NCBI GenBank assembly: GCA_949752745.1
Contig: OX457031.1
Coordinates: 42,381,502 to 42,445,501, forward strand
Length of the DNA stretch: 64,000 nucleotides
Source of the DNA: Protula sp. h YS-2021
Lineage: Eukaryota; Annelida; Polychaeta; Sabellida; Serpulidae
Reading direction: 5' to 3'
Positions 1-8,301 of this stretch are shown piece after piece. The position numbers were made by a program, and so were the translations under genes. Position 1 is the stretch's first letter; every line of letters starts with the position of its first letter. The notes under the pieces were generated by a model. That model saw only the letters and a list, made by a program, of their open reading frames with translations. It was not told the origin of the DNA and searched no databases.

Positions 1-290
1 CCAACTGATGGATAGGCAATCCGGGGCCAGCCGTACAGTAGGTCGACAGGCCCCCCGGGGCCTGCCACCACCAGCTTGGCAAGCCCCCCGGGGCCTGCCA
101 AACATCAGGTTGGTAGGCCCCCCCCCGGCTCACCAACCCATGAGCCCCCCCCCCCCCGGCCCAGCACTCTTTCAGCATACACTGTATCTATATGGGTGAG
201 CTAGTCGACAGACCCCCCCCCCGGCTCACCGGCCCATGAGCCCCCCCCCCCCGGCTCACTGGCCCATGAGCCCTTTTCTCGCTCTCTAAC
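1..290. repeat. C-run/GGCTCA low-complexity repeats
   Basis: Short units made of runs of 7-14 C joined by GGCTCAC-GGCCCATGAG-like spacers, preceded by CCCCCCGGGGCCTGCC repeats. The C-run plus short-spacer design resembles the blocks inside the Polinton at about 3474-3572 and, in reverse, at about 18501-18632. This may be a remnant of a related element. The short open frame here reflects composition and is not called as a gene. Confidence 0.6.
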
Positions 291-297
291 CAAGCCA

Positions 298-1032
298 TTG
301 CAGCAGCACTCTTTTTCCTTAAGGAAGAGAGGTGTCTCCATGCATTGCGACCATATACAAGCAACAATCCTTTCTTTAAAGCTTTCTCACTATTCTAACA
401 CCTATGACAACCAAACCAACGGACACCCAGACACACGGACACCCAGACACGGACACCCAGACACACGAACACCCATACAGTCCTTTTTTTTTTTGTTTTT
501 TTTAGTTTTTATCCCTCTTCACCCACATCAAACCAAACCACGGAAACAAGTGTTTTTAGGGCTTTTCCCGTTCTCCCAGCGCACACACACCATCACTAAT
601 GGATTGTCGTGGCAGCAATTAGTAAATGAGCACTCTTTTCCTTAAGGGATGCTGTGTTTTAACTACAGAGAGGTCTCCATGCATTGTGGCCGTATACAAG
701 CAACAATCCTTTCTTTAAAGCTTTCTCACTATTCTAACACCTATGACAACCAAACCAACGGACACCCAGACACACGGACACCCAGACACGGACACCCAGA
801 CACAGGGACACCCAGACAGTCCTTTTTTTTGTTTTTTTTTAGTTTTTATCCCTCTTCACCCACATCAAACCAAACCACGGAAACAAGTGTTTTTTAGGGC
901 TTTTACCGTTCTTCCAGCACACACACGTTCACTAATGGATTGCCGTAGCAGCAATTAAAAATGAGCACTCTTTTTCCTTAAGGGGGAGAACTCTCCATGC
1001 ATTGCGGCTACGAAAACCGAACACACACACAC

Positions 1033-1071
<39 letters not shown>

Positions 1072-1770
1072 CACACATAGACACACATACATATGTTTTT
1101 TTTTATTTTTATCCCTCTCTCTCTCCACACACACCAAATCACGGCAGCAACTGTTTTTCGGTGTTTTCTCACTCTCTAACCAAGCCATTGCAGCAACAAT
1201 TAGTAAATGAGCACTCTTTTCCTTAAGGGATGCTGTGTTTTAACCACAGAGAGGTCTCCATGCATTGTGACCATATACAAGCAACAATCCTTTCTTTAAA
1301 GCTTTCTCACTCTTTTAACACCTATGACAACCAAACCAACGGACACCCAGACACACGGACACCCAGACACGGACACCCAGACACACGGACACCCATACAA
1401 TCCTTTTTTTTGTTTTTTTTAGTTTTCATCCCTCTTCACCCACATCAAACCAAACCACGGAAACAAGTGTTTTTTAGGGCTTTTACCGTTCTCCAAGCAC
1501 ACACACCATCACTAATGGATTGCCGTGGCAGCAATTAAAAATGAGCACTCTTTTTCCTTAAGGAAGAGAGGTGTCTCCATGCATTGTGGCCATATACAAG
1601 CAACAATCCTTTCTTTAAAGCTTTCTCACTATTCTAACACCTATGACAACCAAACCAACGGACGCCCAGACACACGGACACCCAGACACGGACACCCAGA
1701 CACACGGACACCCAGACAGTCGGGTTTTTTTTGGGTTTTTTTATCCCTCTCTCTCTCTACACATATAGCA
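298..1770. repeat. Tandem array of about 330-bp units
   Basis: Near-identical units recur at about 307, 650, 1230 and 1549. Each has a CTCTTTTTCCTTAAGG start, a TCTCCATGCATTG box, CAATCCTTTCTTTAAAGC, then an inner minisatellite of GGACACCCAGACAC, a T-run and CACATCAAACCAAACCACGG. A fifth, diverged unit (962-1210) carries a (CA)n microsatellite at about 1020-1068. The open frames across these units shadow the repeat and no gene is supported. Confidence 0.8.
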
Positions 1771-1779
1771 ATAGCCACA

Positions 1780-2148
1780 ACTGATTCAGCGTTATATTTC
1801 TCAAGCCTGGGTATTTTTTTTTTTAAATCCAGACAGTGGCTTATTTCTCTCTCTCTCTTCACACACATAACACAGCAGACGGTCAGACGGACAGATTTAG
1901 CGTTCGATTTCTCAAGCCTGGATATTTTTAACCCAGACAGCAAATTCTTTTTGCTTTCTCAAACGGTCAGACGGACAGATTTAGCGTTTCATTTCTCATG
2001 CCAGGGTATTTTTAACCCAGACAGCAATTTGTTTTGCTTTCTCAGACGGGCAGACGGACAGATTTAGCGTTTCATTTCTCATGCTAGGGTATTTTTAACC
2101 CAGGCAGCAATTTGTTTAGCTTTTTCAGACGGTCAGACGGACAGATGG
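1780..2148. repeat. About 80-bp tandem repeats related to the Polinton end
   Basis: Four or so units contain CAGACGGACAGATTTAGCG, then TTTCATTTCTCATGC, then GGGTATTTTTAACCC. The GCGTTTCATTTC box followed by a small hairpin has the same order as the Polinton terminal stem-loop module (2229-2272), so these look like degenerate copies of it lying just outside the recognised end. Confidence 0.65.
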
Positions 2149-2150
2149 AG

Positions 2151-2171
2151 CTATAAATCAATGATTTATAG
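2151..2171. repeat. Perfect palindrome at the left end
   Basis: Arms CTATAAATCA and TGATTTATAG around a single A, 15 bp outside the shared terminal repeat block. It could form a small cruciform and may mark the true element end or the junction with the flanking 80-bp repeats. Confidence 0.6.
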
Positions 2172-2175
2172 TCCT

Positions 2176-2275
2176 CTTTTTTTTTAGCATTTCCCACACT
2201 CTCATTCATACTTAGATTGTCTGATGAAGCGTTTCATTTCGTAATAATGGGAGGGCCGCTAAAAAGCAGCCCTGG
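2176..2275 (+). repeat. Left terminal inverted repeat
   Basis: Contains a T-run, then AGCATTTCCCACACTCTCAT (2186-2205), then GCGTTTCATTTC (2229-2240) and a stem-loop (2253-2272). The same order occurs in reverse at 19294-19395. Only the 20-bp block is identical; the rest is diverged, so these are short or eroded Polinton-type terminal repeats. Confidence 0.75.
2229..2272 (-). terminator. Histone-type 3' stem-loop plus downstream box, left gene
   Basis: On the minus strand, about 63 bases beyond the stop of the left gene, GGGCTGCTTTTTAGCGGCCC (2272-2253) forms an 8-bp stem with one T-G pair and a TTTT loop. After a 12-base gap comes GAAATGAAACGC (2240-2229). The architecture copies histone pre-mRNA 3' ends (stem-loop for SLBP, purine-rich element for U7 snRNA). 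The stem is less canonical than its two sister copies. The function is inferred. Confidence 0.55.
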
Positions 2276-2334
2276 AGGGATTTCCGTAGTCTGGTCCTGG
2301 TCACTGCCTCTTGTCATCAGTTCTCCTGCCGCTG

Positions 2335-3399
2335 TCACTGCCTCCCGCCATCGGTTCTCCTGTCGCCGCCACTGGCGCCGCCGCTGACGCCACCGCTGGC
2401 ACCGCTGCCGCCACCAACCTCGCCACAGCCACACTTCCGCTTATGTGCCGCAACCGCGGCCCTGCTCGAGGTGAATCCTTTGCCCTGGACACTACAAAAA
2501 TAATATTGGGACTTCAAAGCCTCCGGGCATTGCTGCTCATGCACTCTCATTGAATATTCTACCGGAAAGCCAAAATGGCAGAATTCACAATATTTAACAT
2601 TATCCAAAGTGCCCAAGATTTGCATGACCTCCTGGAAATCTGACTCTTTTCTAGAGACATTCTCCAGTTTCACCTGAGCAGGTTCGTTGTTGCGGTCAGT
2701 GTTTGAAGGTGACTGTATGAAGCTGACTGTATCCGAAATACTGGCGACAGCGATTGTAAGCTCATCGTCAGGAGCTGGTGGCGGACTGTCCGGTCTTGTA
2801 ACGGTTGCGCTTGGTGCCGCCAGCACCTTCCGGACAGTCACATCAGCTTCCTTTTGATTCACTTTCAACGGGGTCGTCATCGTTGACGCAGCGACTTTGA
2901 CAGGAGTTGCTCTGGCAGGAGGAGTCTCTGTCATCGTTGCTGCGATCACTCTGGCTGGAGGAGTCTCTGTCATCGTTGCCGCGGTCACTCTGGTCACTCT
3001 GGTCACTTTGGTCACTTCCTGGCAGGGCGACGGGTCCCTGGGCGGCGAACAATGGCGTAGTCGCTTATGGCTCTCCTCCGCCGCCCTGCCAAACAGGTTG
3101 AACCGTTCCTCCGGTCTGTTCGCAAGGAAATTTCTCCACTTTCGAAACAGAAAAGTTTGATATTCAATGTAAATCTCCTCCCAGAAGTTGATATCCTTCG
3201 GTGATAGGAAGTAGCGGCCCCGAAGCTCATCCGAAAAAAACTCGTCCTTATACAACATGGTTGAATTTCGATGTGCTCGCTTCCGAAACAGAAAAATTTG
3301 ATATTCTATAAATATCTCCTCCCAGAAGTTGACATCCCTCGCTGATAGAAAGTAGCGACCTCGAAGCTCATCCGAAAAAAACTCGTCCTTGTACTGCAT
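2335..3399 (-). CDS. Zinc-finger protein with duplicated N-terminal module, outward-facing left-end gene
   Basis: A 354-residue protein with an ATG start, reading toward the left end of the Polinton. Residues 1-47 and 48-97 are two copies of one module (YKDEFFSDELRGRYFLS, then NFWEEI.IEYQ.FLFRK). The duplication at DNA level also took in the former 5' leader, which is now translated between the copies. The middle is low-complexity and Thr/Pro-rich with TMTETPPAR repeats. Residues around 275-325 hold a C2HC-type finger (CEFC, then H and C) and a second Cys/His cluster, followed by a Gly/Ser-rich tail. I do not recognise a family. Its position next to the terminus and its GC-rich composition match the RING gene at the opposite end. 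Its transcript would end in the histone-type stem-loop at 2253-2272. Confidence 0.7.
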   Translation of the reverse strand: MQYKDEFFSDELRGRYFLSARDVNFWEEIFIEYQIFLFRKRAHRNSTMLYKDEFFSDELRGRYFLSPKDINFWEEIYIEYQTFLFRKWRNFLANRPEERFNLFGRAAEESHKRLRHCSPPRDPSPCQEVTKVTRVTRVTAATMTETPPARVIAATMTETPPARATPVKVAASTMTTPLKVNQKEADVTVRKVLAAPSATVTRPDSPPPAPDDELTIAVASISDTVSFIQSPSNTDRNNEPAQVKLENVSRKESDFQEVMQILGTLDNVKYCEFCHFGFPVEYSMRVHEQQCPEALKSQYYFCSVQGKGFTSSRAAVAAHKRKCGCGEVGGGSGASGGVSGGASGGDRRTDGGRQ

Positions 3400-3473
3400 G
3401 ATTCAATTTCGATGTGTTCGCTTCAAAGGTTCAAAGCAAACTGACTGCACACAGACTGCAAAGCAGACTGATC

Positions 3474-3572
3474 GACCCCCCCCCGGCCCAGCTACCTAGT
3501 GAGCCCCCCCCCCCGGCCCAGCTACCTAGTGAGCCCCCCCCGGCCCAGCTACCTAGTGAGCCCCCCCCCCTC
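3474..3572. repeat. C-run repeats in the divergent promoter region, left
   Basis: Three to four units of about 33 bp, each a run of 7-11 C followed by GGCCCAGCTACCTAGTGAG, lie between two divergently transcribed genes. The opposite strand has stacked G-runs able to form G-quadruplexes. A similar block in opposite orientation sits between the two divergent genes at the right end. Confidence 0.75.
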
Positions 3573-3617
3573 CCGGCTACTTTTTACGCCGCTGGCTCAC
3601 GGCTCACCGTCAGTAGT

Positions 3618-3625
3618 ATAAAAAG
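3618..3625 (+). promoter_or_regulatory. TATA box for the acidic early-like gene
   Basis: TATAAAAA lies 50 bases before the ATG at 3668, with AT-poor flanks. Spacing allows a start site at about 3645. Confidence 0.6.
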
Positions 3626-3667
3626 GTCGGGTTGACACCACTCTAATCATTGCATTGCCAAAACATC

Positions 3668-4732
3668 ATGGAGACGTCTCGAAACGCAGCAACGGCTAAC
3701 AACATGGAAATTGATAGCCTGTTCAGCAATGAAACAATGGCTTTTACAGATGCAGTTTTAACTGCAGAGGAGACTGCTGCCTTCCTAAGTACACTAAAAG
3801 AAGCTGAAAAAGCCTTGGAGGAAGCATTAGGGGCTCCGTCAGCCGTGTCTACAGTACAGCAAACTAGGCCTGAAGAAGTACAGCCAGTACAGCAAGCAAT
3901 GCCCGATCCCGAGGGATCTGACTACCCGTTCTGGGTTGCCAATGCGCTTGTAAATGGTAGCGCCAAACCACTTAGTACAAAGTTACAGGCTCATCTAGAG
4001 CATCTTGAGGAGGAAGAAGTGGTCATGTCAAGCGATGACGACGGTGACGACGACGATGACGACAATGGCGACAATTACGACAATGACGACAGCGACGACG
4101 ATGAAAAGCAGCTCAAATCTAAATTCGAATTGAGCAAAAGTATTCCTGTTACTGAAGAAGACGTCACGCTGTTGAAACGGAACTTTCAAGCAGTGATTCC
4201 TCTGATAGATTGTAACATTTTATGGTGCTTATGTGAAGAAGGCTTTTTCGACCAACACACATACATATACCTAACGGAAGAAGTGAACACTGTCATTCAG
4301 CTTATCTACATGCTAGAAGGAAACATAGAGCATGTTCCCGCGTCAGAGCCACAGTTCTCCGAAGCCATGACCCGACGTTTCGTTCAACTTATTAGAAGTC
4401 TTCATGAGGAAGTTTTTAAGACATTATGTCTACCGGCGCCAAAGTGTGTTGACGAAGATTGCGATTCCAAATATGCAAAGGTCATGCTACATGGCTTCAA
4501 GTACCTTGAAGAACGTATTAAGGTGTACGAGATGATGGCCTACCTCTATGAAAAAGGATATTTCACCATGCCAATGCTCTTCCAATGGATAATTGGAAGT
4601 CGCAAACGAGGAGATTTTTTAGTGATCGTCATGAGACAATCTCTAACAGACGGTTTACCAACAGCCTTTCTGGATGGTTTCAACGAGATCACTCCGCGAT
4701 TTTGCAAACATCTCATGAAAACATACATGTAA
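3668..4732 (+). CDS. Acidic protein with two CARD-like helical regions
   Basis: A 354-residue protein; the ATG at 3668 (ATCATGG context) follows a TATA box by about 50 bases. Residues 1-60 are Ala/Glu-rich, and 122-146 is an almost pure Asp/Asn/Ser acidic run. Residues about 161-252 and 275-352 are predicted helical. By eye both resemble the CARD death-fold: a leading LLKRN-type helix, then LCEEGFFD or LYEKGYFT at the helix 2-3 turn, a basic step (SRKRGDFL) and a closing helix with FLDGFNE. If correct, it could act on CARD-based apoptosis or innate signalling, a plausible role for a viral early gene. No catalytic motif is seen. The family call is tentative; simple helical convergence is the alternative. 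Confidence 0.6.
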   Translation: METSRNAATANNMEIDSLFSNETMAFTDAVLTAEETAAFLSTLKEAEKALEEALGAPSAVSTVQQTRPEEVQPVQQAMPDPEGSDYPFWVANALVNGSAKPLSTKLQAHLEHLEEEEVVMSSDDDGDDDDDDNGDNYDNDDSDDDEKQLKSKFELSKSIPVTEEDVTLLKRNFQAVIPLIDCNILWCLCEEGFFDQHTYIYLTEEVNTVIQLIYMLEGNIEHVPASEPQFSEAMTRRFVQLIRSLHEEVFKTLCLPAPKCVDEDCDSKYAKVMLHGFKYLEERIKVYEMMAYLYEKGYFTMPMLFQWIIGSRKRGDFLVIVMRQSLTDGLPTAFLDGFNEITPRFCKHLMKTYM

Positions 4733-4738
4733 TGTCCA

Positions 4739-4747
4739 TATAAAAGG
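4739..4747 (+). promoter_or_regulatory. TATA box for the LxCxE gene
   Basis: TATAAAAGG begins six bases after the preceding stop codon and 48 bases before the ATG at 4787. It is the same motif as at PolB and the PC4-like gene. Confidence 0.65.
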
Positions 4748-4786
4748 AGTGAGGTGTCAAGTGCAGTCATCATTCGACGCGCAGCC

Positions 4787-5407
4787 ATGGAGAAGACAAG
4801 CAGCTTTAAAATTAGTGCAAACTTAACCATTACTGTGGAGCATGGACAATTTGGATTATTTCTTCGAATCAAACGTGGAGAGAGATGGCTTGCTTTATCA
4901 CCATCCTTGTGGAAGATTGTGTGTCAGAACTTGACAAAATTACGTGACATTGGCTTCAAACTGTACTTAACGCAAACGAAATGGCTTGAAGTCATTTCAT
5001 ACTTGGACATGCGCTATGTGAGTTTTGTGCAAGCATCACTGTTTGACGGGAAAGAATACAAGTTTTACATCAACATGAATGATGGTGAATGGGAGACATT
5101 GCTTCAGGAAATCCATAGCATAACCTCAACCTTACTGCCATGCACGGAATGTCATGGTAAGAAAACTCCTATCAAGCTACAAAAGGACAATCGGATGAAA
5201 GTGTCAAAGCTATCCAAGAAAAGACTGGCTGAAGTTCAATTGGAGAATATGGATGTGCAAAATCAACTTGGACTTACCTGTGAATATTGTGGTACTTACG
5301 GATATGCTGAGGATTATGATTGTCACTGCCACAAGTACAATTGCAAGTTGTGTGAACCAGACAACTTCTGCAACAAGTGCGGCTCACAAACTGTTTCTGC
5401 GGAGTAA
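4787..5407 (+). CDS. LxCxE zinc-binding protein with PC4-like motifs (oncoprotein-like)
   Basis: A 206-residue protein. The start chosen is the ATG at 4787 (GCCATGG, optimal context, downstream of a TATA box). Residues 1-112 contain two segments ending like PC4 domains (LALSPSLWKIVCQNL and INMNDGEWETLLQEI). Residues 117-121 are LPCTE, a perfect LxCxE retinoblastoma-binding motif, directly followed by Cys and His. Residues about 165-200 hold many CxxC pairs (CEYC, CKLC, CNKC) that could bind zinc. LxCxE next to CxxC zinc sites is the design of small DNA tumour virus oncoproteins (E7, E1A), and adintoviruses are reported to carry such genes. Rb binding is inferred from the motif only. Confidence 0.7.
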   Translation: MEKTSSFKISANLTITVEHGQFGLFLRIKRGERWLALSPSLWKIVCQNLTKLRDIGFKLYLTQTKWLEVISYLDMRYVSFVQASLFDGKEYKFYINMNDGEWETLLQEIHSITSTLLPCTECHGKKTPIKLQKDNRMKVSKLSKKRLAEVQLENMDVQNQLGLTCEYCGTYGYAEDYDCHCHKYNCKLCEPDNFCNKCGSQTVSAE

Positions 5408-5471
5408 GACTGAGAGTCATTTGTTTGCCAACCGTCACAGTGTGCAGACGTGTCATATGGATATGTGAAAG

Positions 5472-5759
5472 ATGGATGTAGAAACGTGTTTCAAGGACAA
5501 GTATGTGGACTACATGATAAGTGAACTGGCGCGTTTTGGATCTATTCAACAACAACTGCAACACTTTGACATTTATTGGGAACTTGCGCATTCCACGTTA
5601 AGTGTACCAAACTTACGTGAGGATTTCATCAAAGAGTGTATGTTTTCAAACATTGACGGAGCTGAGGAGTTTGATGTGGAAGCAGCATATCACTTCGCTC
5701 GATTTGATCCAAGACTGTTTGATGAAGTGAGAGAGTGGTTAATCTACATTGCAGTATAA
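5472..5759 (+). CDS. Small protein of unknown function, 95 aa
   Basis: ATG-initiated open frame in the same orientation as its neighbours. Its stop overlaps the next start as TAATG (5757-5761), so the two are probably read from one transcript. It is acidic and helical, with a C-terminal FDEVREWLIYI segment that resembles FDELSCWLMFI in the next protein, so the pair may be distant paralogues. No recognised domain. Confidence 0.55.
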   Translation: MDVETCFKDKYVDYMISELARFGSIQQQLQHFDIYWELAHSTLSVPNLREDFIKECMFSNIDGAEEFDVEAAYHFARFDPRLFDEVREWLIYIAV

Positions 5760-6091
5760 TGACAGACATTACATTGAGACAATATATTGTGCAAAAGACA
5801 TATTGTGAAGAAATGTTATTAGCTGTAAAAAAGTTTGCATGTTTAGTATGTCCTGCTTGTCAAAATGAAGAGTGTTCAGAACGTACTTGTCATTCTGCAT
5901 GTGTCTATACATATTGGAATGAAGCTAAATATTACATTCATTTAGATAAAGTGTTAGATAATGCAAATCAACGTTGTGAAAAATATGGTGTAGATGCTAT
6001 CACATTTGATGAATTAAGTTGTTGGTTAATGTTCATTGAAGATCAATGGACTCCAATTATTCACACCATTGTATCAATACTTGATTTGTAA
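5759..6091 (+). CDS. Cys-rich small protein of unknown function, 110 aa
   Basis: Starts at the ATG at 5759, overlapping the previous stop. Residues 28-48 hold CLVCPAC, ECSERTC and HSAC, a compact possible zinc site. The C-terminal half is helical (TFDELSCWLMFIEDQW). It is more AT-rich than the genes upstream and marks the start of the AT-rich centre of the element. Unrecognised family. Confidence 0.55.
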   Translation: MTDITLRQYIVQKTYCEEMLLAVKKFACLVCPACQNEECSERTCHSACVYTYWNEAKYYIHLDKVLDNANQRCEKYGVDAITFDELSCWLMFIEDQWTPIIHTIVSILDL

Positions 6092-6205
6092 GATATGTTG
6101 ATTGAGCTTTTATAAAATTTAAGATATGTTAATAAAATTTAAGATGTGTTGATAAAATGCAAGATATGTTGATAAAATAAAATGCAAGATATGTTAACAA
6201 GTGTT
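6088..6205 (+). repeat. AAGATATGTTGATAAAAT tandem repeats before the structural cassette
   Basis: About five imperfect copies of a 20-25-bp AT-rich unit fill the gap between the small Cys-rich gene and the integrase. There is no classical TATA box for the integrase-to-protease cassette, so this array is the best candidate for its promoter or an origin-like element. Confidence 0.55.
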
Positions 6206-6222
6206 GATCATTTAGTGTTAAC

Positions 6223-7326
6223 ATGTCGACGTGGAAAGACTACTTAAGCAATATTTACTTTAAACCTGGTCAACCCGGGGCATTTGCTGGTCCTTACAAA
6301 CTATATCACATATTAAAAAAACATGATCAACCAGTCACTCATTCACAAGTGAAGAAATGGTGACAGGATCAAGATGCCTTCAGTTTACTACAACCTGTAA
6401 AATACAGGTTTAAAAGGCAACGTGTCATTACACGTGGAATTGATGACATGTGGGACATTGATTTAGCTGACATGGGAAACATAGCTTCCTATAATGATGA
6501 CACCCACTTTTTATTAGTTGTCATTGATGTGTTTTCCAAATATTTGTGGGTGCAGCCAATGCCTAATAAATCACATACCAGCGTCATAGAAGCCTTTCAA
6601 AAGATTTTTCATGAAACACAACGAAGACCACGAACTCTAAGGTCAGATAAAGGAACTGAATTTAAAAACAGATGGGTAAAAGCATTTTTGAAGAAGGAGG
6701 GAATACATGCCTATACGACAAAGAATGAAACCAAAGCCAACTTTGCTGAGAGAGTCATTCGTACTCTAAAGGGAATGATGTATCGATATTTCCTTCATAA
6801 TCAAACGTATCGATATATGGACATCCTTCCAGACTTAGTGTATAATTATAACCATAGACCTCATGGCTCCCTCCCTAATAAGTATGCTCCTGCAGATATT
6901 CGTAAAGACATAGAATCGAAAGTGTGGAAGTATATGTATGTAGACAAATTGAAATTAAAACCAAAGAAGAAGAAAAAACCCTACAAATTTAAAATTGGTG
7001 ATCAGGTTCGCATTTCTCACATGAAATATGTATTTCAACGGGATTATCATATAAAGTGGACGCAAGAAGTGTTCATTATCACACATCGTTGTAAGAAGCA
7101 AGGAATACACTTGTATCGTGTGAAAGACTTTTTGGATGAAGATATTGACGGACATTTTTATGAAGAAGAACTGCAGAAAGTGACAAAAGATATTGAATCA
7201 GTCTACAGAATTGAAAAGGTCTTGAAAACACGAAAAAGACGAGGTGTTAAAGAATTATTTGTGAAGTGGTTAGGTTGGCCAAAGAAGTTTAACAGTTGGG
7301 TGAAAGAAACAGATATTCGAAAATGA
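6223..7326 (+). pseudogene. int: Polinton integrase (retroviral type) with C-terminal chromodomain, one in-frame stop
   Basis: DDE-type integrase that would insert the element into host chromosomes. Translation from the ATG at 6223 is interrupted by TGA at 6361-6363 (codon 47). The frame then stays open to 7326; an internal ATG at 6448 gives 292 residues. The catalytic core is visible: Asp in DIDLADM, Asp in LRSDKGTEF and Glu in NFAERVIRTL. The last 45 residues form a chromodomain (YRIEKVL, ELFVKWLGW, NSWVKETDI), which in related integrases reads histone methylation to guide insertion. The N-terminal part typical of Polinton integrases lies across the stop. This may be an inactivating mutation, readthrough, or use of the internal start. 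The stop overlaps the ATPase ATG (ATGA). Confidence 0.88.
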
Positions 7327-7982
7327 AGCATCCATTCACGTGTTTGGGCTCTCTACCTACAGGCAGTGGTAAAACTTCTCTAGTTAGAGAAATTCTAGAA
7401 CAAAAGTTAATTAAACCCTCTCCAAAAACCATTTTATGACTCTATGCAGCAGATCAGCCTTTGTATAAGGGAATGAAAGGTGTGGAATTTTACCAAGGCA
7501 TTCCAGATAACATTGAAGAGCGTTTTAACCCGAAAAAACCAAACTTACTCATCATTGATGACTTAATGACCAAATGTCATAGTGATGAACGCATGACACG
7601 TCTATTTAGTGTTGGCAGCAGTCATCAAAATCTAAGCATTATTTTTATTGTGCATAATTTTTTTCATCATGGTAGAGAAATGCGTAATATTAGTTTGAAT
7701 ACACATTACATCATTCTGTTTAAAAATCCTAGAGACAGTCAACAAATAAGTACATTAGCGCGACAAATGTATCCTGGAAAATCTCAATTTCTCATAGAAG
7801 CCTATCAAGATGCTACCAGCAAACCTCACGGCTATTTATTCATTGATTTGAAGCCGAAGACAAATGATCAACTACGTATTCGTACAGGCATTTTACCAAA
7901 AGATACACATTACGTATATGTTGATAAGGTGGTGTATGAACAAGAACCAAGTCACTTAACCATTCGCAGCCAAGATGTCTAA
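7323..7982 (+). pseudogene. FtsK/HerA-type genome-packaging ATPase, one in-frame stop
   Basis: P-loop ATPase that pumps viral DNA into capsids in this lineage. The ATG at 7323 overlaps the integrase stop. Walker A (LPTGSGKT) is near residues 11-18. A TGA at 7437-7439 (codon 39) interrupts the frame, after which it is open to 7982. Walker B is NLLIIDDLM, followed by the sensor segment LSIIFIVHNFF and the family-typical RNISLNTHYIILFKNPRD. The total span of about 220 codons is normal for Polinton ATPases. The stop separates Walker A from the rest of the fold, so this copy cannot make a working enzyme without readthrough. The end overlaps the next gene by 8 bases. Confidence 0.88.
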
Positions 7983-8301
7983 ACGTATTCAAGCGAATCA
8001 ACCTTTCCTTCACTTGCTTGCACGCAGCGGGCCTAAACGACGTAAATCCTTACTACAACAAGCTACTAAGGAGGAATTAACTAGCTTGTTTGAAATTTGT
8101 TTGAATATATTGCGAGGACATTTACCCTTAAGCTCAAAAAGGTATAAGTTATTCAAGCGTGAACGTCATACCCTACGTACACTGGCAAATAAGAAGATAT
8201 CACTTCGAAGAAAAAAGAAGTTGGTTAATCAGAAAGGAGGATTTATTGGAGCTATTGCTAAATTTGCATTACCCTTGTTAGCTCAGTTGCTGTTAAAATG
8301 A
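7975..8301 (+). CDS. Basic virion-type protein with hydrophobic C-terminal tail
   Basis: A 108-residue, strongly basic protein overlapping the ATPase end and the next gene start (ATGA at 8298-8301). The body is helical (LFEICLNILRGHLPL). The last 22 residues are GGFIGAIAKFALPLLAQLLL, a glycine-led hydrophobic or amphipathic helix. Proteins of this size, charge and tail occur between ATPase and capsid genes in many Polintons; a membrane-active or internal virion role is inferred. No enzymatic motif. Confidence 0.7.
   Translation: MSKRIQANQPFLHLLARSGPKRRKSLLQQATKEELTSLFEICLNILRGHLPLSSKRYKLFKRERHTLRTLANKKISLRRKKKLVNQKGGFIGAIAKFALPLLAQLLLK

Noticed and set aside
955..1188. Open frame over a (CA)n tract
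   Set aside because: Val/Cys-rich translation is a direct reading of the microsatellite; no start context or conserved domain.
298..2067. Several 70-180-residue frames with HPDTRTP repeats
   Set aside because: They translate the tandem satellite units and recur with each copy.
6361..6363. Selenocysteine reading of the integrase TGA
   Set aside because: No SECIS-like element was recognised and the position is not a known redox site.
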